DNA from: Kiritimatiellia bacterium
GTDB taxonomy: Bacteria > Verrucomicrobiota > Kiritimatiellia > RFP12 > UBA1067
Reading direction: 5' to 3'
Assembly (NCBI GenBank): GCA_027858965.1
Contig: JAQIBS010000090.1
Coordinates: forward strand, 1-64,000
Length of the DNA: 64,000 nucleotides
Within the stretch, counting starts at the first letter, position 1; each line of letters starts with the position of its first letter. Below, piece after piece: positions 26,313-33,154 of this stretch. The notes beneath the pieces were generated by a model, which was given only the letters and a program-made list of their open reading frames with translations, searched no databases and was not told where the DNA came from. The translations under genes and the position numbers were made by a program.

Positions 26313-26366
26313 CTTGCGTTCAAGAGTACTGCGTGCTGCTCAAAGTGGCTAACGCCACGCTCAAAG
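26303..26366 (+). repeat. Short hairpin array spaced by GYTCAAA
   Basis: Three palindromic words follow one another. The first is perfect, with arms GCAAGC and GCTTGC around loop GTA (26303-26317). The second has arms AGTAC and GTGCT around TGC, with one mismatch. The third has GTGGC and GCCAC around TAAC. They are separated by GTTCAAG or GCTCAAAG. The first hairpin contains the stop codon of the GT4 gene. The layout matches the array at 44160-44360. Confidence 0.7.
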
Positions 26367-26541
26367 GACCACACAGTGGTGGCAAGGGCGAGGGTGATTG
26401 CACCCACAGAGCCTCCTTCGCCAAGGCTTCGGCGCCCATGGTGGATGCAATGGAGAGGGTAAAAGGGAAAGGGCATTTGGTGTTTGCGGAGTTTCGAGTT
26501 TTTACACTCGGCTTTGCACTCACTGGGTGGTTGCAAAATGG
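26367..26541 (+). repeat. Upstream copy (A) of a composite repeat flanking the RAYT gene
   Basis: This stretch has the same order of words as 27422-27590: GACCACACAGTGGT, GGCAAGGGCGAGGGT, a core like GCCAAGGCTTCGGCG inside arms ATTGCACCCAC and GTGGATGCAAT, GAGAGGGTAAAAGGG, TTTTTACACTCGG, GGGTGGTTGC and AAAATGGG. The final AAAATGG supplies the start codon used for the transposase. Copies A and B are imperfect direct repeats of about 170 bp on both sides of one transposase gene. Confidence 0.7.
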
Positions 26542-27443
26542 GTAATAGGGCGCAGAGGGGCTATGATTACAACCGTGCCGGTGTGGCGATGGTCACACTC
26601 AAGGCGCGGAAGGGAATGTGGCTATGCCGGATTATGCAGGACTCTTTTGCTTTAACTGAAACTGGTAGGATTGTTCAAAAGGAGCTGGGGGGAATTCACG
26701 GCTTTTATGAGCAGGTAAAGATCGGCCAGTATCAGATTATGCCGGACCACCTTCATGCAATGGTGCATGTGGTGAGCAATTTGCCTGAGGGGGTGACGTT
26801 GCAACGTGTGATTCGGGGCTTTAAGATCGGGGTCGATCGCGTCTGCCGGGAGCGGTTCAGCAGGGAGAGCTTCCAGGTTTTTGAGAAGGGTATGAATGAC
26901 AGCCTGGTTTTTGGACGGGAGCATCTTGAACGCGAAGTGGCCTATATTCGAGATAATGTGCGGCGATATCGTTTACGCAGAGCTAACCCTGATCTGTTCC
27001 GGCAGCCTCAACATGCAATGACTTTGGAAGATGGCACGAAATTGTTCGGGTTTGGCAATTTGTTTCTTTTGAAGCACCCGCGTCGAGTGCGCGTTCAGTT
27101 TTCACGAAGTGCAACGGAAGCGGATTGGGAGCGTATAAATGAGGCTTTGGCTGGTTATTTGGAACAAGGATATGTTTTTGTTTCGCCTTTTATCTCGCTC
27201 TTTGAAAAGCGCGTTTTAAGTGAAGTGATGGCGCAGGGAGGTCTTGCAATACGCCTCACACATGTTTGTTTTGGAGAGCGTTATAAGCCCATGGGTAAGC
27301 TTTTCGATCTTTGTTGTGAGGGGCGGCTGCTGGAGATTTCTGTTGCTGGTGAGTTTGCACGCTATGCGCGGCTTGATCGGGCGGCATGTTTGCGTTTGAA
27401 TGAGGTGACGAGGGAGATTGCGACCACACAGTGGTCGCAATGA
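26538..27443 (+). CDS. REP-associated tyrosine transposase (Y1/RAYT) with extra C-terminal domain
   Basis: From ATG 26538 the protein has about 301 residues. Its N-terminal 150 are a Y1 HUH transposase: YDYNRAGVAMVTL, then QIMPDHLHAMVHV with the HxH metal motif near residue 70, and REHLEREVAYIRDNVRR with the catalytic Tyr near 136. An in-frame ATG at 26484 would add 18 residues read from repeat DNA. RAYTs cut and join single-stranded palindromic REP elements. Residues 160-301 are an added domain with YVFVSPFISLFEKRVL, AIRLTHVCFGERYKPMGK and LCCEGRLLEIS. This pattern recalls DprA/SLOG-type Rossmann folds, but that is only a hypothesis. The last codons and the stop lie in an 11-bp palindrome (27417-27441) that recurs inside two other genes. 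Confidence 0.85.
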   Translation: MGNRAQRGYDYNRAGVAMVTLKARKGMWLCRIMQDSFALTETGRIVQKELGGIHGFYEQVKIGQYQIMPDHLHAMVHVVSNLPEGVTLQRVIRGFKIGVDRVCRERFSRESFQVFEKGMNDSLVFGREHLEREVAYIRDNVRRYRLRRANPDLFRQPQHAMTLEDGTKLFGFGNLFLLKHPRRVRVQFSRSATEADWERINEALAGYLEQGYVFVSPFISLFEKRVLSEVMAQGGLAIRLTHVCFGERYKPMGKLFDLCCEGRLLEISVAGEFARYARLDRAACLRLNEVTREIATTQWSQ

Positions 27444-27590
27444 CGAGGGTAAAAAGGGACCACTAGCCGCCTACGTCAAGGTTCCGGCGTGCATGGTGGT
27501 TGCAACTGAGAGAGTAAAAGGGGAGTGAAATGCCCCTGTTGAATCTGGGTTTTACACTCGGATTTCGCCCACTTGGTGGGCTGAAAATGG
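27422..27590 (+). repeat. Downstream copy (B) of the composite repeat flanking the RAYT gene
   Basis: It starts inside a perfect palindrome (27417-27441) with 11-bp arms ATTGCGACCAC and GTGGTCGCAAT and loop ACA. It continues with GACGAGGGTAAAAAGGG, a core like GTCAAGGTTCCGGCG, GGTGGTTGCAACTGAGAG, GTAAAAGGGG, TTTTACACTCGG and GGTGGGCTGAAAATGG. The order and spacing match copy A at 26367-26541. The palindrome overlaps the end of the transposase reading frame. The GT4 gene begins 11 nt after the copy. Confidence 0.72.
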
Positions 27591-27600
27591 AGTTTCTTTA

Positions 27601-28893
27601 GTGCGTATTCTGTGGCTACATCAATATTTTTCAACCCCGAAAGGCTGGGGCGCTGTGCGGACTTATGAGTTCGCCCGGCGCTTTGTTGCAAAGGGCCACA
27701 GCGTGGATGTGGTTTGCTGTGATGGGTATGATGACTGGTTATTGGAAGAAGCAGGAGAGCGCGGCGAAGTTGAGGTAGATGGAATAAAGGTATTCGTCAG
27801 CAAAACAAAATATGTTTCGCGAATGTCTTTCAGACAAAGAGTTTTTTCTTTTCTTAAATTTATGATCTATGCGAATAGCTTTGTTTTGAAGAATGGTGCG
27901 AAATATGATCTCTGCATAGCCTCGAGTGGCCCTTTAACAATGGCCATTCCCGCATTGGCCGGCCGTTTGATTCATAAACTGCCCTATGTTTTTGAGGTTA
28001 TTGATGTGTGGCCCGATTCGGCAATTGATGCGGGAATATTGAAGAGTAAAGTTTTGAAGATGTTGTCGTTCTTTGTGGAGAAGATGGCCTATCGATATTC
28101 CGAGGCTATTGTTCTTTGTTCAACAGGGATGAGCGACCGAATTATTAATAAAATCCAGAATAAATCTGATATAATTCCAGAACATAGGATGGTTGTGGAT
28201 GATTTTTCAGTGATATCAATTGAGACTCGCAGTAAAACATATAAGCTGCAAACAATTTCAAACAGCTGTGATCGTGAGCAGTTTAAGCCAGATATTTGTG
28301 TTCGACGAAAGATGCGTGAAAAATGTGGGGTTGATGATGATAAGTTAATTGTGTTGTACTCTGGGGCGATGGGGGTGAGTAACCAGATCGATGATGTTGT
28401 TGAGGCTGTAAATGCGACAAAGGGTAATGAAGGGATAGTTTGGTGGTTTGCGGGAGACGGGGTCCGGTTCAATGACTTGAAAGCCTTGGAATATCCTGAA
28501 AGAGTTAGGTTCTTTGGTAGACTTTCAAAAGTTGAAGTTGCCCGTCTTTATCAGAGTGCTGATGTGAATCTGGTTACATTTATGCATTCTGCTCTTTTTT
28601 ATGAAAATTCTCCTAATAAGTTTTTCGATGGGATTGCGGCTGGCTTGCCTGCCATTTTTAACAGGTCAACATGGCTGGGGCCGTGGCTGAGAGAGTATAA
28701 GTGTGGTGTTGTATGCGATGGCGATAGTCCAGGAACAAAGATGGCTGAAGAACTTAAGAGCCTGAGTAAAGATCGCAAACGTTTAAAAGAGATGAGTATT
28801 GGAGCCCTTAGATTGGCTGAAGATGTATTCAGTAGGGATCTGCTCGCTGTTAAATATGAGGCACTTTTAATTGATTCGCAGGTTCTCCCGTAA
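27601..28893 (+). CDS. WbuB-like family 4 glycosyltransferase
   Basis: A 430-residue GT4 with a GTG start. The opening MRILWLHQYFSTPKGWGAVRTYEFARRFVAKGHSV is typical of WbuB-type enzymes, which add an amino-deoxyhexose such as N-acetyl-fucosamine in O-antigen synthesis. Further motifs: PYVFEVIDVWPDSAIDAGI, VLYSGAMGVSNQIDDVVEAV, FAGDGVRFNDLKAL, VNLVTFMHSALFYENSPNKFFDGIAAGLPAIF. About 40 residues (190-230) are unlike usual WbuB and may be a loop insertion. The stop codon TAA lies in the dispersed word CTCCCGTAAAGACGCAAAG, so the natural C-terminus may have been slightly changed. Downstream genes of the same pathway are separated by accessory genes. Confidence 0.85.
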   Translation: MRILWLHQYFSTPKGWGAVRTYEFARRFVAKGHSVDVVCCDGYDDWLLEEAGERGEVEVDGIKVFVSKTKYVSRMSFRQRVFSFLKFMIYANSFVLKNGAKYDLCIASSGPLTMAIPALAGRLIHKLPYVFEVIDVWPDSAIDAGILKSKVLKMLSFFVEKMAYRYSEAIVLCSTGMSDRIINKIQNKSDIIPEHRMVVDDFSVISIETRSKTYKLQTISNSCDREQFKPDICVRRKMREKCGVDDDKLIVLYSGAMGVSNQIDDVVEAVNATKGNEGIVWWFAGDGVRFNDLKALEYPERVRFFGRLSKVEVARLYQSADVNLVTFMHSALFYENSPNKFFDGIAAGLPAIFNRSTWLGPWLREYKCGVVCDGDSPGTKMAEELKSLSKDRKRLKEMSIGALRLAEDVFSRDLLAVKYEALLIDSQVLP

Positions 28894-28967
28894 AGACGCA
28901 AAGTTAAAGTGTTAGGTTTTTCGCGCTCACACATGATTCTAGGTTCTTTTGCCTTTTTAACCCTTTC

Positions 28968-29010
28968 AACGCATGCAATGCGTTTTCCTAAAAGAACGAA
29001 GTTATTTTAG
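28968..29010 (+). repeat. 43-nt double-hairpin element, gene-upstream orientation
   Basis: The first hairpin has 7-bp arms AACGCAT and ATGCGTT around GCA. After the linker TTC, the second has 10-bp arms CTAAAAGAAC and GTTATTTTAG around GAA, with one G:A mismatch at arm position 7. It ends 2 nt before the ATG of the GT2 gene at 29013. Confidence 0.8.
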
Positions 29011-29012
29011 TT

Positions 29013-29792
29013 ATGAAAATATCTTTAATTACAGCATGTTTTAACAGCGCCTCTGTTATCAGCCATGCAATGGATACGATTCTTTCCCAGACTTATAATG
29101 ATGTGGAGTATATCGTTGTTGATGGCGGATCAACGGATGGTACTGTTGATGTTATCAAGGAGTATGAATCGAAGTTTGATGGAAAGATCCGCTGGGTTTC
29201 GGAGGCGGATCAAGGGCTTTATGATGCCCTTAATAAAGGCATCCGCATGGCAACCGGTGATGTTGTCGGCATTCTGAATGCTGATGATTTTTTTCGTCAT
29301 GAAAAGGTGTTGGAGGAGGTTGCGAAAACCTTTGATGATGATATTGATGCTGTGTATGCCGATATTCGTTTTGTTAAGGGCGAGAAGCTGGATCAGGTGA
29401 CGCGATATTACTCTGCTAAACGCTGGAAGCCATGGATGTTACGCTGGGGATATATGCCGCCCCATCCCACCTTTTACTGCCGTCGTGCAAAGTTTGATGA
29501 ACTTGGCTTTTATAAGCTGGATTATAAGATTGCGGCTGATTATGAGCTGTTGATACGCTTTCTATGGAAGGGTGGCCTGCGGACTCGTTATATTAATGAT
29601 GCCTTGATAGATATGCGGCTGGGTGGTATGAGTACTACGGGTGTTGATAGTACCATAACACTTAACCGGGAAATTGCACGTGGCAATCGTGAGAATGGTG
29701 TCTATACGAATATGCTGATGCTGTGTTTTAAGTATGTCTTCAAGGTTTGGGAACTAAAGCAACTGCGTTTCTTTAGGAAAAACAACGGGTGA
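29013..29792 (+). CDS. Family 2 glycosyltransferase, paralogue of 39434-40204
   Basis: A 259-residue GT2 in the WfgS/PglI-like branch. Motifs: KISLITACFNSASVISHAMDTILSQ, YIVVDGGSTDGTVDVIKEY, GLYDALNKGIRMATGDVVGILNADDFF (DD of the DxD position), MPPHPTFYCRR and YKIAADYELLIRFLW. It is very similar to the protein at 39434 (nearly the same first 90 residues), pointing to duplication. The C-terminal residues LKQLRFFRK are encoded by an inverted copy of the 10-bp hairpin at 29754-29776, so the gene end is repeat-derived. Function: sugar transfer to the lipid-linked intermediate. Confidence 0.86.
   Translation: MKISLITACFNSASVISHAMDTILSQTYNDVEYIVVDGGSTDGTVDVIKEYESKFDGKIRWVSEADQGLYDALNKGIRMATGDVVGILNADDFFRHEKVLEEVAKTFDDDIDAVYADIRFVKGEKLDQVTRYYSAKRWKPWMLRWGYMPPHPTFYCRRAKFDELGFYKLDYKIAADYELLIRFLWKGGLRTRYINDALIDMRLGGMSTTGVDSTITLNREIARGNRENGVYTNMLMLCFKYVFKVWELKQLRFFRKNNG
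29754..29776 (-). repeat. 10-bp hairpin member inside the 3' end of the GT2 gene
   Basis: Arms CTAAAGCAAC and GTTTCTTTAG surround the loop TGC, with one mismatch. It lies within the coding sequence, where it encodes LKQLRFFR. The 7-bp partner hairpin is not recognisable. Confidence 0.7.
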
Positions 29793-29829
29793 CCAAATTT
29801 GGATAATGGTCATTGACCAAATTTGGTCA
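29790..29829. promoter_or_regulatory. Repeated TGACCAAATTTGG palindrome before a DUF4143 gene
   Basis: TGACCAAATTTGG occurs at 29790-29802 and again at 29814-29826. The second copy extends to a perfect 16-bp palindrome, TGACCAAATTTGGTCA (29814-29829). It ends 20 nt before the ATG at 29850. Two copies of a symmetric site just upstream of a gene look like a repressor operator, but a mobile-element end is also possible. Confidence 0.45.
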
Positions 29830-29849
29830 TTGGGCTATTATTATCTCTT

Positions 29850-31196
29850 ATGAAAGAGGAATTTCAGATTCATAACCTGTTTAGGGAGTCGCTGGAGCGC
29901 TTTTTAAACGAAGATCCGCATCTGCGTCGTGCGGCATTACAGCCGTTTTCGTATGTTTCACCGTTGGTGGACACACCGGAATTTCTGGTGCCGGGTATCT
30001 TGATGATTACCGGCGGTCGGCAGGTCGGAAAAACAACATGTTTGAAGCAGTTTATTGCGAAGGTGCTGAGCGATGGGCGGGTGTTGCCAGATCAGCTTTC
30101 GTTTATGACTGGAGAGCTGATTCGGGATGATTCTGAACTGTGCCGGGAGATTACGTCAGAACTCGAGGGTAGAAGTGGTTGGCATCTTATTGTTGTCGAT
30201 GAAATCAGTTATGTAAAGGACTGGGATAAGGGTGTCAAGTTTCTGGCAGATGCCGGGATTCTTGAGGAGACTACTCTGATCCTATCGGGATCTGACAGTT
30301 CAATTCTACGGGAGGCAATGAAGAGGTTTGCCGGGCGGAGAGGGCGATCAGCAAGGGTCGATTTTGTGTTCCATCCCCTCGGGTTTGTCGAAACGGTGAA
30401 GCTCAAGATTCCTGAGCTGAGCGGATTAGTCACTGCGTGCAGGGATATGGATTACCTGATTGATCCACCTGGGTATAAGGAGCATCTTTCTCAGCTTGAA
30501 AAACTTTTTGATGAGTATCTTGTTCATGGTGGTTACCTGACAGCGATAGCTGACATTATGAGAGACGGAACGATTGCAGATGCAACTTTCAGAACATATG
30601 CAGAGTGGTTGCGTGGCGATATTCTGAAACATAATAAGCAGGAAAAGTATCTTTTTGAGGTGCTGAGGGGTATGATGCGGACCTATGCCTCACAGATATC
30701 CTGGGTTTCGCTGGCCAAGCAGCTTTCGATTGAGCATCATAAAACCGTGAGTGACTATGTGGCTATTCTTGAGGATATGAACGCGGTTATTATTCAGGAA
30801 GCTTTTGCAGAACACACTTTTTCAGCGGCACCAAAAAAAGCTAAAAAACTGTATTTTGAGGATCCTTTCATTTTTCATGCTGTGGAAAAAATGCTTGGGC
30901 AAATGAGTGAGAAAAGTACTCCGGCTTTGGCTGAGAGTGTTGCAGTCGCTCATTTTTATAGAAAATATGGGAAGACCTATTACATTAAGGGTAACAAAGG
31001 CGAAGTGGATATTGTTTATCTAAAAGATAATATGTTTTTTCCAGTGGAGATCAAATGGTCTGCGCAGATTCGACCTGAGGATTTAAAGCAGGTCATGATT
31101 TATCAAAACGGTTTGATTCTGGGGCGCAGGCGCATGTCGTCTAAGATTGGACATGTGCCGTATATATCCTTGATCCGATATTTGCTGGGCAACTAA
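29850..31196 (+). CDS. DUF4143-type AAA ATPase with PD-(D/E)XK-like C-terminus
   Basis: From ATG 29850 the protein has about 448 residues. An in-frame TTG at 29823 would lie in the palindrome. The N-terminal AAA domain has Walker A ITGGRQVGKTT, Walker B LIVVDEISYV and a sensor LSGSDSS. The middle region has YLVHGGYLTAIADI, then a winged-helix-like WVSLAKQLSIEHHKTVSDYVAIL. The end has GEVDIVYLKDNMFFPVEIKW, which fits the D-E-x-K core of a restriction-like nuclease fold. Such ATPases are abundant in genomes rich in accessory genes; their role is not established. It separates two glycan genes and is bounded by a palindromic site and a hairpin element. Its stop codon TAA is part of that element. 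Confidence 0.83.
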   Translation: MKEEFQIHNLFRESLERFLNEDPHLRRAALQPFSYVSPLVDTPEFLVPGILMITGGRQVGKTTCLKQFIAKVLSDGRVLPDQLSFMTGELIRDDSELCREITSELEGRSGWHLIVVDEISYVKDWDKGVKFLADAGILEETTLILSGSDSSILREAMKRFAGRRGRSARVDFVFHPLGFVETVKLKIPELSGLVTACRDMDYLIDPPGYKEHLSQLEKLFDEYLVHGGYLTAIADIMRDGTIADATFRTYAEWLRGDILKHNKQEKYLFEVLRGMMRTYASQISWVSLAKQLSIEHHKTVSDYVAILEDMNAVIIQEAFAEHTFSAAPKKAKKLYFEDPFIFHAVEKMLGQMSEKSTPALAESVAVAHFYRKYGKTYYIKGNKGEVDIVYLKDNMFFPVEIKWSAQIRPEDLKQVMIYQNGLILGRRRMSSKIGHVPYISLIRYLLGN

Positions 31197-31235
31197 AGAA
31201 ACTTCGTTTCTTTAGGAAAAAACACTGCTCTTTTT
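31193..31235 (-). repeat. 43-nt double-hairpin element, gene-downstream orientation (second stem decayed)
   Basis: Perfect 10-bp arms CTAAAGAAAC and GTTTCTTTAG surround TTC (31193-31215). After the linker GAA come AAAACAC, TGC and a decayed right arm. The TAA of the first arm is the stop codon of the DUF4143 gene. Confidence 0.75.
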
Positions 31236-31401
31236 TAGGAGGAGCTTGTTTTAAAAATTGGATAAAACTTGTTTTGCGTCTTCGTGTCTTCTTAAGTGCC
31301 ATTGACTATTTATGATGCAGGCTGTATGATTTTATTTAAATTGAGTGATGAAATGGTTTTAGTTTTGACTGTTCTTTCAGCAGGGTATAAAATTTAAAAA
31401 T

Positions 31402-31800
31402 ATGAAGTTTGATATTAATAAATTGGCTCAATTGTTTGAAGCAACAGGTCTTTTGGATTTTGCGTTATTGCTGGGATCTGCCCAGGATGGCGTAGTAAAG
31501 GACGGCTCTGATATTGATATTGCCGTAATATTCAAAGCTGATGTGCATGTTGACTATGATGTAATGGCAAGGCTCTTCCGCATTGTAGATGAGATTGTGC
31601 CGGGGGTAAAATGTGATCTTATTCGTTTGAATACGGCTAGCGAGACGGTGTGTTTTGAAGCATTAAGAGGCAGGCTTCTTTTTGTGGCTGATGGATGTAT
31701 GGATCGGTATGCCGACTTTTACTCACGTACTTGTCGTGAGTATGAGGATTACCGTACATGGAGTGCTAGGCAGATTGAATACCGGAGGTACGCAACATGA
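31402..31800 (+). CDS. mntA: MntA-type nucleotidyltransferase antitoxin
   Basis: A 132-residue minimal nucleotidyltransferase. ALLLGSAQDGVVKDGSDIDIAV holds the GS-x(10)-SDID active-site pattern. CDLIRLNTAS supplies the third acidic residue, and FEALRGRLLFV follows as in MntA proteins. Members AMPylate the paired HEPN toxin HepT on a tyrosine and so neutralise it (type VII toxin-antitoxin). The gene overlaps the HEPN gene by 4 nt (ATGA), the usual arrangement. Upstream, 31236-31401 holds a repeat word similar to GTCTTCGTGTCTTC and no gene. Confidence 0.88.
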   Translation: MKFDINKLAQLFEATGLLDFALLLGSAQDGVVKDGSDIDIAVIFKADVHVDYDVMARLFRIVDEIVPGVKCDLIRLNTASETVCFEALRGRLLFVADGCMDRYADFYSRTCREYEDYRTWSARQIEYRRYAT

Positions 31801-32201
31801 AGTACAATGGTGTGATTGATAAAAAACTGAAGCTGCTGGAAAAGAAGCTCTGCGAGATTGAAAGCTGGGAGATCACAAAGTTGTCGGATCTGCAGCAAAG
31901 CTCTCTGGTTAGCAATGCGCTTGAACGTGGTTTACAGGTGGCGGTTGAGATCATGATTGATGTTACGGAGCGAATTCTGGCACGTGAAAAACAACCACCT
32001 GGTGATGGTGCCGCAGCGAATATGCATAAGCTAGGGGAACTTGGGGTGTTGAAAGACCCAGAAGTTTATATGGATATGGTGCGCTTTCGAAATTTCATTG
32101 TGCATCGTTATGAATACATTGATTTGGATATTCTGTATGATATCAGCAAGAATAAGCTGAACTGTTTCAGGGAGTTTGCGAAGGAGATCTATAGCTACTA
32201 A
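31797..32201 (+). CDS. hepT: HepT-type HEPN RNase toxin (DUF86)
   Basis: A 134-residue all-helical HEPN protein. The catalytic RX4H motif is RNFIVH within MVRFRNFIVHRYEYID at about residue 100. The tyrosine two residues after the motif fits the residue that MntA modifies in characterised pairs. HepT cleaves RNA and is kept inactive by MntA. Its stop codon TAA falls in the first arm of the hairpin element at 32198. The pair forms a two-gene unit between glycan genes and may stabilise the region or act in defence. Confidence 0.88.
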   Translation: MKYNGVIDKKLKLLEKKLCEIESWEITKLSDLQQSSLVSNALERGLQVAVEIMIDVTERILAREKQPPGDGAAANMHKLGELGVLKDPEVYMDMVRFRNFIVHRYEYIDLDILYDISKNKLNCFREFAKEIYSY

Positions 32202-32241
32202 AGAAACAATAGTTTCTTTAGGAAAACGCGTTGCACGCGTT
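32198..32241 (-). repeat. Double-hairpin element, gene-downstream orientation
   Basis: 10-bp arms CTAAAGAAAC and GTTTCTTTAG surround a 4-nt loop AATA. After the linker GAA, 7-bp arms AACGCGT and ACGCGTT surround TGC. All arm pairs match perfectly. It begins in the stop codon of hepT. Confidence 0.8.
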
Positions 32242-32274
32242 GAGTGCTAGATGGTAGTAGGGAAAAATAATTTA

Positions 32275-32369
32275 AAACCACAACGCAATACAAAGATCAC
32301 AAAGAAAACTTAAATAGAAACCGATCAGTGTCAAAACCCATCTTTGTGTTTCCTTGTGTCCTTTGGTTT
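32275..32369. repeat. MITE-like element with imperfect inverted ends
   Basis: The left end reads AAACCACAACGCAATACAAA and continues into GATCACAAAGA. The right end is TCTTTGTGTT then TCCTTGTGTCCTTTGGTTT, whose reverse complement begins AAACCAAAGGACACAAGG. The match needs small gaps. The element ends 22 nt before the start of the ERCC4 gene. No protein is encoded. Confidence 0.5.
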
Positions 32370-32391
32370 CAGATTAACCAGAAGGTTGAGT

Positions 32392-33027
32392 ATGGCGGGT
32401 ATAGTTGATGTCGTTATCGATGATCGGGAACCGAAGGAGTTCGTACAGCTGTTTGAAGATGCAGGGGCCCAGAGTGTTCAGGTGAAACGCTTAGATGTTG
32501 GTGATTTTGTTGTTAACCAGCGCTGGATATTCGAACGGAAAACGTTTCAGGATTTCTGTGTATCACTGGTGGATGGTCGACTTTTTAGACAAGCTTTGAG
32601 AATGTTGAAAGCTTCCGGACATCCGGTGATTATTCTGGAAGAAAGTTCGAGAGATTGTGGGAAGAGCAATGTTTCGCGTGAATCTATTCAAGGTGCGTTG
32701 ATTACTCTCAGTGTGTTTTTCAATATTCCTGTGCTTAGAGCTTTGAACTCAGAAGAGTTGGTGCGGCTAGTGGAATATACCGTTGCTCAGGAAGACCGCT
32801 TCCGGAAGAATGCAGTTCACAGGCATGGTTATCGTCCAAAACGAAGAAGAATCCGACAGTTATATATATTAGAGGGTTTGCCTGGCGTTGGCAGGGAGCG
32901 TGCCGTTAAGCTTTTGGAAACATTTGGTAGTATTGAAGAGGTCGTCACGGCAGATGAGGAAGAGCTTGCCGAGGTTGACGGTATCGGAAAAGCAACGGCA
33001 AAGAAAATCAGAGAAATTTTGAGCTAA
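32392..33027 (+). CDS. ERCC4-domain nuclease with helix-hairpin-helix, copy 1
   Basis: A 211-residue protein with an ERCC4/XPF nuclease core. IVDVVIDDREPKEF is followed by RLDVGDFVVNQRWIFERKTFQDFCVSLVDGRLFRQA, which gives the DDRE...GD...ERKT catalytic pattern of XPF/MUS81 enzymes. Residues 160-211 contain two helix-hairpin-helix units (LEGLPGVGRERAVKLLETFG and VDGIGKATAKKI) that bind branched DNA. I chose ATG 32392, because the in-frame TTG at 32344 lies in a dispersed repeat. A close paralogue lies at 37490. Possible roles are processing hairpins or branched DNA, or repair. Nearby hairpin elements make the first attractive but unproven. Confidence 0.85.
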   Translation: MAGIVDVVIDDREPKEFVQLFEDAGAQSVQVKRLDVGDFVVNQRWIFERKTFQDFCVSLVDGRLFRQALRMLKASGHPVIILEESSRDCGKSNVSRESIQGALITLSVFFNIPVLRALNSEELVRLVEYTVAQEDRFRKNAVHRHGYRPKRRRIRQLYILEGLPGVGRERAVKLLETFGSIEEVVTADEEELAEVDGIGKATAKKIREILS

Positions 33028-33050
33028 CTAAAAAAGCTTTGCTTTTTTAG
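33028..33050 (-). repeat. 10-bp hairpin member after ERCC4 copy 1
   Basis: Perfect arms CTAAAAAAGC and GCTTTTTTAG surround the loop TTT. It abuts the stop codon of the nuclease gene. The 7-bp partner is not seen. Confidence 0.75.
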
Positions 33051-33102
33051 GCCCTGAAATTTCGTTAAGTCGTTTTCTGACTTGTTATACCGGGAATATA
33101 AT

Positions 33103-33119
33103 GTTATAAAGTATATAAC
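33103..33119. promoter_or_regulatory. Inverted repeat GTTATA-N5-TATAAC before a DUF4143 gene
   Basis: Six-base arms GTTATA and TATAAC are separated by AAGTA in a very AT-rich stretch, 35 nt before the ATG at 33155. It may be an operator or part of the promoter. AT-rich DNA gives such arms by chance, so confidence is low. Confidence 0.3.
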
Positions 33120-33154
33120 TTTTGTGACATATAATGTCTAAATAGTTGGATTTT

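Noticed and set aside
26333-26655. Overlapping short ORFs upstream of the RAYT gene as genes
   Set aside because: They lie in repeat copy A, overlap each other in several frames and have no family features.
33103-33119. A firm promoter call for the DUF4143 gene
   Set aside because: Several AT-rich hexamers resemble -10 boxes; no unique spacing with a -35 box could be chosen.
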